From Phoma sp. XZ068 (lineage: Eukaryota; Ascomycota; Dothideomycetes; Pleosporales; Didymellaceae), in contig RBKR01000013.1 of NCBI GenBank assembly GCA_004835665.1, positions 868,001-932,000 on the forward strand: a DNA stretch of 64,000 bases, written 5' to 3'. Shown here one piece after another: positions 56,730-64,000 of the stretch (positions are counted from its first letter, which is position 1; every line of letters starts with the position of its first letter). The notes beneath the pieces were generated by a model that saw only the letters and a list, made by a program, of their open reading frames with translations, had not been told where the DNA came from and made no database searches. The position numbers and the translations under genes were made by a program.

Positions 56730-58655
56730 ATGAGCGAGACAAACAACCAAACACTGCGGCCTGCCAGCATGGCAGACTCAGAAAGGACCGCAGCCCGTAG
56801 CGTGGGCGACCTTGAGAAGAAAGAGCTGGGTGTTGGCGAGAGCGGTCTCCCTTCGGCTGCTGCTTCAGTGCGGGAAAAGTCGACCGACGAGAAGGAGGTG
56901 GAAGTTAATGAAAAGCGTAATTCACAGGCCAGCAACAACGAGGAAGATGACTTCGAGTACCCTACCAAGTGGAAGCTCGCTATCATCACATTGGCTCTGT
57001 GTCTCTCAGTCTTCTGCATGGCATTGGTAGGTCCAATCATGTCGACATCGCACAAACGAACAAGGCTGACCGTCGTAGGACAACACAATCATCGCAACAG
57101 CTATTCCTCGTATCACAGATCAGTTCAAGGCTCTTAACGACGTCGGTTGGTATGGATCTTCTTACCTACTTACCACTTGCGCGACACAACTCCTTTACGG
57201 AAAGTTCTATACATACTACTCGATCAAATGGGTCTACATCAGCGCCCTGTTCATCTTCGAAGTCGGATCCCTGATCTGTGGTGTTGCGCCCAACTCGACA
57301 GCGCTTATCATTGGCCGCGCCATCGCCGGTGTGGGAGCTGCCGGTATCTTCAGCGGCGCCATCCTGATCATCGCGAGCACGGTTCCCCTGCGTCAACGTC
57401 CCGCCTACATGGGTTTGATTGGTGGCATGTACGGTATTGCGTCAGTTGCAGGGCCCTTGGTAAGTGGAGATGTCCAGATTGCGGAGAAGTGGATCTTCGT
57501 ACAAACCAAGCATTTGCTGACACAGTCTTAGATGGGTGGAGCCTTCACTGACCACCTCACTTGGCGTTGGTGTTTCTACATCAATTTGCCCCTGGGTGCT
57601 GTTACCGCTGCCTTCATCATCCCGTTCTTTACCATCACTCGCCGAGGCAAGAAGAACGATGCCACCTTCATGGAGCAGGTCAAGAAGTTCGATCTCGAGG
57701 GCACTGCTCTGTTTCTGCCGGCTATCATCTGCTTGCTGCTTGCTCTGCAGTGGGGCGGCAGCAAGTATGAGTGGGGCAGCGCACGCATCATCGTTCTTCT
57801 TGTCCTCTTTGTTGTGCTCATCACTGGCTTCATCGTCGTGCAATGGTGGAAGCAAGAGAATGCTACTGTCCCTCCTCGCGTCTTCCTCAACCGCAACGTC
57901 TGGGGATCAGCGCTGTTCGGAGCCATGCTCGGTGCATCTTTCTTCGTCATGGTCTACTATCTTCGTAAGTTGCTCCTCAGCCAACGTCGGACCAATGCTA
58001 ATAGATGACAGCAATCTGGTTCCAAGCTGTCAAGGGTGTATCGGCGACGAAGTCTGGTATCATGAACCTGCCTGCCATTCTCGGCCTCGTCATCATCTCC
58101 ATGCTGGCTGGAGGACTCGTCACCTACTCTGGCTACTACACACCGTTTATGCTCCTCTCATCAGTTCTGATGGCCATTGGCGCGGGTCTGTTGTCGACAT
58201 TCGAGACTGACACCAACTCGCCCAAGTGGATCGGCTACCAGTTCATCTTCGGTGCCGGTGTTGGTTTCGGTATGCAGCAGATTCTTATTGCCGTCCAGAC
58301 AGTCCTTCCTGCCGACGATATTCCTATCGGCACCGCGACTATGATGTTCAGCCAGACGCTCGGTGGTGCGCTCTTCATCTCGGTCGGCCAGAATGTCTTC
58401 ACCAACCAGCTCATCAAGAACCTCCACAGCGTCGTCCCTGAGCTCGACTCGGGCTTCGTTTTGACTGTGGGTGCGACTGAGCTGAAGAACCGCATCGAAG
58501 CCAAGTTCCTTCCTGGTGTGCTCTCCGCGTACAATCTCACACTGACGCAGACGTTTTATGTGTCGATTGCTGCAGGCGCAATGTCGATTGTCGGCGCCGC
58601 TTTTGTGGAATGGAAGAGCATGAAGGGCAAGAAGATCGAGATGGCGATGGCGTAA
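56730..58655 (+). CDS. MFS exporter of the DHA2 (14-TM) drug:H+ family
   Basis: The four-exon model is 56730-57026, 57079-57459, 57532-57964 and 58012-58655, 584 aa, with introns of 47-72 bp. The start MSETNNQTLRPASMADSERT opens a hydrophilic N-terminus of about 80 residues. Splicing restores motif D1 as SVFCMALDNTIIATAIPRIT, then VGWYGSSYLLTTCATQLLYG, IIGRAIAGVGAAGIFSGAI (motif B with the Arg) and SVAGPLMGGAFTDHLTWRWC with FYINLPLGA (motif C / D2). Later spans include YYLPIWFQAVKGVSATKSGI and GFGMQQILIAVQTVLPADD. The short basic end is KGKKIEMAMA. By family knowledge these pumps export toxins and secondary metabolites from fungal cells. The position downstream of the A-T-R enzyme suggests product export, which is inference. 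Confidence 0.92.
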
Positions 58656-59420
58656 GGCAGGCGCGAGTCAGCACTTGTGAGAACCAGACTTGGACGATAC
58701 CCACAGAAGACCTAAGTGTCTCTGTATGATGACTTCAACACGAATAGCATCAGCGAGCGGGCGTTTGTTGGCCCATGCATTTGCCGGGCTTCTTACTGTA
58801 TAGATTTTAATAAGTGTGGTGGAACGTATAGTAGACTAGAGCATCTTCCCTCTCAAAAGCAAGCTAGATTCTGATATGCACGATATGACCTCATGTTTGA
58901 AGTTTTCTCACGAGCAGATTACAGATGGTCGAATGCAGTTACCGTATGACGTCGTGAACAGCAATTGTTGCCGAGTGCCGCGCTCCACAAGGCTAATGTG
59001 CAAGGCGGCGACCAATACTGGGTCTGCAGCATGGCTGGGCGAATGGTGTGCGGCGTGTGACAGGGCAAGAACAGGAATGCGACACAGCCACGGACAGGAT
59101 CAAGCCTTTGCCTAGACGACCATCAAAGCTTAGTCCGGTCCACCCGTGCCGTGGTCAGGCGCGGAAGAGGGCTCCGCCGCATGCGACGCGCGGGGCCCTT
59201 TTCACAGCCGCACGCCCTGCCAGGCCGTGCCTTCCCCTGCGATACTTCTGCCCGGCGATGCTGCGAGCGCATTGCTTCTTCTACACACCTGATTCTGCGC
59301 CTCGTCGCTGTGCGCCCGCGAACCCCGCCGAATTGCATGCAAGGGCCGCCTGAGAGCTGAGCGCAGAGTTCCGGACAGAGCCGCCGAGCGCAGACGCACT
59401 GCCGACGACACGCCCACGCC
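58656..59420. other. Intergenic region before the C2-domain gene
   Basis: 765 bp covering the 3' end of the MFS gene and a GC-rich promoter or leader of the C2 gene from about 59100. No gene was seen. Confidence 0.6.
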
Positions 59421-61414
59421 ATGGCGCACGAAAAGGAGGGCAGCCGCATGGAGGAGACACAGCAGCGCCCGCCGACGGGCGAGGCGGGGAGGCAGGAGCC
59501 GCCGCGCGAGCAGGACGAGCAGGACGAGCAGGACGGGCAGGACGGGCAGGACGGGCAGGACGGGCAATCGTTTGAGGCGCCCAAGCCGCAGAAGAGCAGC
59601 ACCAGCGAGAGCAAGAAGGGCCCCGAGGGCGGCTACGACGACACGCCGATTCCGCGCAGAGAGGTACGCGGGCCATCGCTGAAGAACGCTGAACATTGCT
59701 GAACGCACTACAGCCCGGGTACACGGTCAAGTTCACCTTCCACCGCGCAAGCAACCTGCCGCTCGCCGACATCAACACGCTGTCCGCGGACCCCTTCATC
59801 CTCGCCGAGCTGATGACGGCCCTGCCGACCCGCCACAAGGAAGACCCGCCGCTGACCCTGCGCACCCGCACTGTGCGCCAGAACACCAACCCCGAGTGGA
59901 ACCAGGAATGGATCGTCGCCAACGTGCCCGCGAGCGGCTTCAGGCTCAAGTGCCGCATCTACGACGAGGACCCGGCCGACCACGACGACCGCCTCGGCAA
60001 CGTCCACGTCGAGGCCGCCTCGGTCAACGAGAACTGGGCCGGCATCAAGGAGCAGTCCTTCCCCCTGCGCAAGCGCATGGTCAGCAAGCGCGCCTTTGTC
60101 CTGCGCGCCGTCGCCGTCTGCATACGCAAGGCCGAGCACATGAGCGGCACCCTGACCGTCAGCGCTGAGGTGCTTGGGAGAACGCAGGACGAGCATGGCG
60201 GGCGCGTGTACACAATTGGGCCCCAGTTCTGGATACGGCACTACTCGCCGCTGCTGGGCCGTCTGCTGGGCCAGAAGGAGCCCGACGACTCTGGCAGTGT
60301 ATCGCGCCGCACGGGCAAGACCAAGGCAGAGCGCTACAACTTCCAGTCGAACCAGCTGCAGCTGCGCGGGCCCGTCCCCGAGCACATGTACCACCGCTAC
60401 GTCGTCTTCAAGCCCTTTGTCAAGAGCATGTTCACCGCAAAGGGCGTCCGCGGCTTCATCCTCTCCAAGGCCCTCCACCACCAACACGCACGCGTCTACA
60501 ACTTTGACCAGGCCACCGAATATAAGGAGTTCCCTGAGCCATGCAAAGCCTTCACCCAGAAGTTCCTCGAACTCGTCCACTATGACCAGGGCGGGCGAAT
60601 CTTCACCTACGTCCTCACCCTCGACAGCCTCTTCCGCTTCACAGAAACCGGCAAGGAATTTGGCATCGACATGCTGTCCAAGCACACCATGCACAGCGAC
60701 GTCGCTGCCTACATCGCCTTCAGCGGCGAATTCTTCGTCCGCCGCCTCAAACACCCAAGTAAATCACCTGAAGACCCGTCCCAACAGTCACATCCGCCAA
60801 AAGAACTGGACGATGGCCCGCCCAAGGAAGAGCCCAAGACCGACCCAAGCTACTACGAACTCATCATCGACAACGACAGCGGCACGTACAGGCCAAACGC
60901 AAAACTACTCCCACAGCTAAAACAGTTCTTCGAAACCAATTTCCCAGGGTTACATGTCCGCACGCTAGACTGCCAGGGCGACGCCGAGAAGATGGAACAC
61001 ATGAAGAACGAGCAGCGTGAGAAGAAGAAGAAGGAAGGCGATCACGTCGTCTACACCCAAGCATCAGATTCGTCGTCCGTTTCCTCTTCTGACATCTCCG
61101 AACTCGACCACCTCGAGCAAACCGGCGAGCACCCGGAGAGCCACCTCAGGCACCAAGTCCAGGGCGTTGCGGGCGCAAAGGCTGGCGCGCTGAAACACCG
61201 CGTCGGGGATTTTGCGCCGCGGAATAACCACGAGGGCTGGAGAGGGTCTCATCACGGCGTAGATCAGGATACAGAGGAAGTGGAGCGGCTGAGGCAGGAG
61301 AGCGGCCAGAGTAAAGAGCATGGGCAAAGTAGAGAAAACAGAGATGTGAAGCCTGGACTAGGAGAAGCGGATAATAAGGCGGCGGCGCAAGCAGGCGCAC
61401 CTACGAGTTCTTAA
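59421..61414 (+). CDS. C2-domain protein of unknown role
   Basis: Two exons, 59421-59663 and 59714-61414, with a 50-bp intron that joins DTPIPRRE to PGYTVKFTFHRASNLPLADI; 647 aa. The N-terminus has a short DEQ/DGQ tandem (EQDEQDGQDGQDGQDGQ) from 9-nt DNA repeats. A C2 domain spans about residues 85-240: HRASNLPLADINTLSADPFI, NTNPEWNQEWIVANVP and CRIYDEDPADHDDRLGNVHV, with the Asp ladder that binds Ca2+ in canonical C2 folds. A conserved extension follows (IGPQFWIRHYSPLLGRLLGQ, NFQSNQLQLRGPVPEHMY, YVVFKPFVKSMFTAKGVRGF). A charged, disordered tail closes it. It may bind membrane phospholipids in a Ca2+-dependent way; the pathway is unknown. GC content and C-ending codons are high. Confidence 0.85.
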
Positions 61415-61919
61415 ACCCTCCATCTCCAGGAAGTCCCTGGTATGCGGTCTTAATCGTGTCGACACTGTTTTTTCCTTTGTTACTCGCTGTCGAGCGTGAC
61501 ATTATTATATCACGCATTGCGCTTCGACTATCCCTCCTGCAGTACGCAGTTTTCTACTTTCGACTTTTGCCCGCGAGTTTGATTTGATTTAGGATTCACT
61601 GGCTTGCGGAATGCAAGTACGGCAGGCGAAACAAACGTAATCTGGACGCTCTCTTATCGAGATACCCACCTACTGGATCAGACAAAATTTTCCTTTTTTT
61701 TTTATCATTAATTCTCGTATTTTCCCCTCCTGTCCTATCACATCCGACCCTATCCTCCAATCTTATCCAATCCTACCAAATCTATCATGTCTGTCTGTAT
61801 TGTCTTGTCTGTCTTGGCTCATGTACTCTACAATACCAATCACTAATTAGCGACTACTTTATTAATTACTTACTCGAGAGAATTCACGTGATTACATAAG
61901 ATTGTCCCGTTTCTTAACC
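61415..61919. other. Intergenic region before tRNA-Trp
   Basis: AT- and pyrimidine-rich, with a T10-type run near 61694 and ATCCTATC/ATCCAATC-like repeats around 61740-61790. Probably the 3' end of the C2 gene and tRNA flank. No gene was seen. Confidence 0.6.
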
Positions 61920-62000
61920 GGCCCGATGGCGCAACGGTAGCGCGTCAGATTCCAGTTTGGTGTCTCCTGAAGGTTAGGCGTTCAAATCGCCTTCGGGTCA
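61920..62000 (+). tRNA. tRNA-Trp (anticodon CCA) with short intron
   Basis: A full cloverleaf can be drawn. Acceptor GGCCCGA pairs with TCGGGTC plus discriminator A. The D arm is GCGC-AACGGTA-GCGC. The anticodon arm is TCAGA-TTCCAG with anticodon CCA. The T arm is AGGCG-TTCAAAT-CGCCT. An intron of about 9 nt (TTTGGTGTC) fits after position 37. The A and B boxes are intact and a T7 terminator follows. The 3' side of the anticodon stem (CCTGA) leaves one A-C mismatch at 31-39. Lengths agree with 72 nt mature. Confidence 0.85.
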
Positions 62001-62006
62001 TTCTTC

Positions 62007-62013
62007 TTTTTTT
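62007..62013 (+). terminator. RNA polymerase III T-run terminator
   Basis: Seven consecutive T residues lie 6 nt after the tRNA-Trp discriminator base, the usual Pol III stop signal. Confidence 0.8.
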
Positions 62014-62165
62014 ATGCCAGTAATCTATTGGAATTAGATTGGATTGGCAAATGCAGTCATTCGTTTTTGCCTGATGTATTTTTGGTCTATCGTGAACGTA
62101 GTCTTTTATTTTTGTAGCTCTACATCTTTGCTCAACTCTGCTCGTTTCTTCTGTACCTTGTATGC

Positions 62166-64000
62166 CTACCGCAGCTTCACCTGCAACACCCCCTTCCACG
62201 CCTCAACCGCACTATCCACATACTCTCTCGCATAAAACTCTACGTCCTCGTCACTTACCAGCGCCCGCAGCGCTTCCCCCGTCTTCCCCCACCGCACCTG
62301 CGCTTTCATACCCGCTACACCCCGCTTCTGCAACAAGCTGATGTAGCTACTCGCCACTTTGCCCACCGCCTCAAACGCAGCCTTTACTTCGGCGTCGATC
62401 TGCTTCGCCCAGTCCTTGGGTACTTGTGCTTTCATGGGGTGTGGTGTTTTGCTCTGTACGACGCGCTCCTTGATTTCGTTTGCTAGACGGGGCAGCGCGC
62501 GTAGGACTTCAAGCGCGGAGTAGGTCGCTATGAGCATGTTTTCGTGGATTAGGGTTGGGTCGTCTACGGGTGTGCTGGGGGTCGTGGTGGCGAGGAGTTT
62601 CTCTTGGTCCTGGCGGAGTTGCTTGAGGTTGGTGGTGAGTGTGGTGAAGTGCTTGCCGTCGACTTTGGTGTCGGGGTTGAGTGCTGAGAAGAGGAGGGTG
62701 GAGATGGAGTGCCAGAAGGTTTCGCTCATCAGACGTTCTGCTGGTGCGCCGTTGGCGGCCTCTGGAGCGGTGGTGGGTTTCCAGTCGGTGGGGAGGCCGT
62801 CGCGGTAGAGGATCTTGCTGACGGATTCGAGGTTGTGGCTTTGTGTGAGAACGTAGTCCGCAGATGGGATGTCGGCGGGCATGAGGAATGAGTAGGGTCG
62901 GTGGACCTTGGAGTGTTCGTATGCAGGGAAGACCGATCGATCGATGTTATCTGAGATGTTATGACCTGGTATGCTAGTCAGCTTCAACTCTTCCCATGGT
63001 ATGTGTATCTTACTTCTGTGCTGCACGTCTGGCAGATCGCTCGCTGTGTCTCCCTTCAATCGAGCGATACGACGGCGCTCGAGGACAGCAGTGTGTCTCG
63101 TCAGAGAGGAGGTTAGTTTCTCGTTCATCGAGATTAGCTCTGTCGCAGAATCCCAGTGGAATCGCTTGATATCCCTGAAGATCAAACCTTCCTGGACCTT
63201 GCTCATCCTGTCGATGGTATCGATGACGTGCCTCAGCTCCTTGTCTGCGGAAAAGCCATGGAAATGCTTTACTTCGAACGGCTGTGTGAGAGCGATGCGT
63301 GATAGGAGGTAAGGGGACAAAGTGTCCACCAGCATTTCCTTGACTTTGACGTGCTTCCACAGTTGGAATGCAACTCTTCCTAGCCCAAGATCGAGATGCA
63401 AACGAGCAGCCAACAGCGCCAATGGTCTGTTCTCCTTCTCGGTGTCTCGCTCTACAGCAGCGCGTGCTAGCATCGTAGCTTGCAGAAGGAAGCGGCAGTT
63501 CAGAACAGAGCTATCGCTCGATCCTGCACTCTGATGGTGCAGGTTGGCAAGACAATAAGCGACAAACATGATTGGGTCAGGGTCTTTTGGTAACATCTGG
63601 CTGGCCTTTGACGCTCTTTCGATCAGTGACTCCAATGTGTCAGTCGAACACTGTGCCGTCGGTAGGGACACAGCAATGAGATAGGTGAACTTCAAGACAC
63701 AGATCTCGGCCCGTACCCAGTCTTCCAGCTTCGACTGAGGATCGTCCGTACTTGGCTTAGTGGCAATCATGTCCTCCTCAATATATGTGAGGAAGTCCGT
63801 CCGTTGCTCATCGCTCATCTTCTCGACAGCCTGGCGGAGATCGGTAAAGCAGCTGGGTATCCGCGAGAACTGCTTCCAGAAGTCCATGCAATCTTGTAGA
63901 AGGCTTTCACCAAGGTAAGTTCGTAGAATCAAACGCACAAGACGCAGCGGTCGGTCCAGTTTTAGTTCATCGGAACCAAAGACGCGATCCCTGATTGATG
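62166..64000 (-). CDS. NAA25: NatB N-acetyltransferase auxiliary subunit NAA25 (Mdm20-like), N-terminus outside window
   Basis: The open frame runs from the window edge to the TAA/TAG-type stop at 62166, about 600 residues visible. No start lies inside the window; GTG 63938 is internal, preceded by coding-like FGSDELKLDRPLRLVRLI. Features are FWKQFSRIPSCFTDLRQAVE (the family's Cys-Phe-x-Asp-Leu segment), helical TPR-like repeats (ARLHLDLGLGRVAFQLWKHV, VKEMLVDTLSPYLLSRIAL), and a C-terminal helix (EFYAREYVDSAVEAWKGVLQ). A 48-bp intron, 63013-62966 (GTAAGA, CTGAC branch, CCAG), is very likely although it is a multiple of three without an in-frame stop. Removing it gives HRSHNISDN. By family knowledge NAA25 anchors the NAA20 catalytic subunit to ribosomes for acetylation of Met-Asp/Glu/Asn starts. 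Confidence 0.88.
   Translation of the reverse strand, partial: SIRDRVFGSDELKLDRPLRLVRLILRTYLGESLLQDCMDFWKQFSRIPSCFTDLRQAVEKMSDEQRTDFLTYIEEDMIATKPSTDDPQSKLEDWVRAEICVLKFTYLIAVSLPTAQCSTDTLESLIERASKASQMLPKDPDPIMFVAYCLANLHHQSAGSSDSSVLNCRFLLQATMLARAAVERDTEKENRPLALLAARLHLDLGLGRVAFQLWKHVKVKEMLVDTLSPYLLSRIALTQPFEVKHFHGFSADKELRHVIDTIDRMSKVQEGLIFRDIKRFHWDSATELISMNEKLTSSLTRHTAVLERRRIARLKGDTASDLPDVQHRSKIHIPWEELKLTSIPGHNISDNIDRSVFPAYEHSKVHRPYSFLMPADIPSADYVLTQSHNLESVSKILYRDGLPTDWKPTTAPEAANGAPAERLMSETFWHSISTLLFSALNPDTKVDGKHFTTLTTNLKQLRQDQEKLLATTTPSTPVDDPTLIHENMLIATYSALEVLRALPRLANEIKERVVQSKTPHPMKAQVPKDWAKQIDAEVKAAFEAVGKVASSYISLLQKRGVAGMKAQVRWGKTGEALRALVSDEDVEFYAREYVDSAVEAWKGVLQVKLR

Noticed and set aside
59708..60754. 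348-codon minus-strand open frame opposite the C2-domain gene
   Set aside because: It results from strong C-ending codon bias in the C2 gene. The plus strand has clear C2 motifs and the minus frame has none.
1..64000. CRISPR arrays, insertion sequences, prophage or integron features
   Set aside because: The window is eukaryotic. The tandem repeats found are simple microsatellites without spacers, and no transposase or terminal inverted repeats were seen.

Overview
The window reads as ordinary nuclear DNA of a filamentous ascomycete (Pezizomycotina). The class is most likely Dothideomycetes, which is an inference from gene content and architecture. Reasons: compact spliced genes with mostly 45-90 bp introns (GT..CTAAC/CTGAC..AG), about 50% GC, and fungal-specific families (Zn2Cys6 regulator, PDR-type ABC transporter, DHA2 MFS pump, A-T-R NRPS-like reductase, PalF-like arrestin, DUF7707-type GPI protein). 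I see no prokaryotic features, no recognisable transposon and no rRNA. Most genes were reconstructed by joining exons at splice sites that keep the frame and restore family motifs. The exon coordinates in the entries are my own models, not transcript data.

Layout. 0-10 kb: 3' part of a low-complexity protein gene, a microsatellite-rich intergene, an F-box protein (-) and a six-exon CSC1/OSCA-type cation channel (-). 10-26 kb: a long leader region, a PalF/Rim8-like alpha-arrestin, a small coiled-coil protein divergent from the G-patch telomerase inhibitor PXR1, mevalonate kinase ERG12, eIF3j/HCR1 and a Zn2Cys6 regulator with a GC-AG intron and a 27-nt microexon. 26-40 kb: HIS1 (-), ATP11 (-), a BAR-PH-ArfGAP protein, eIF3b/PRT1, a 3beta-HSD/SDR enzyme (-) and a NAT9-like acetyltransferase. 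40-50 kb: a full-size PDR ABC transporter (-), glycerol-3-phosphate dehydrogenase (-) and a secreted Cys-rich GPI-anchored protein (-). 50-59 kb: accessory-looking DNA with an adenylation-thiolation-reductase enzyme followed on the same strand by a 14-TM-type MFS exporter. 59-64 kb: a C2-domain protein, a tRNA-Trp with intron, and the C-terminal part of the NatB subunit NAA25 (-).

Most genes are unrelated housekeeping functions: translation initiation (two eIF3 subunits 13 kb apart), histidine and sterol biosynthesis, F1-ATPase assembly, N-terminal acetylation, glycerol metabolism and pH signalling. The best candidate for an uncharacterised system is the A-T-R reductase plus MFS exporter pair, a possible minimal secondary-metabolite locus. 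The most striking non-coding signals are four perfect TGASTCA bZIP sites within 232 bp before eIF3b, a Gcn4-type site before HIS1, an inverted pair of PacC-type hexamers before the PalF-like gene, a 20-bp perfect palindrome between HIS1 and ATP11, and a 16-bp palindrome in the divergent promoter at 38.9 kb.
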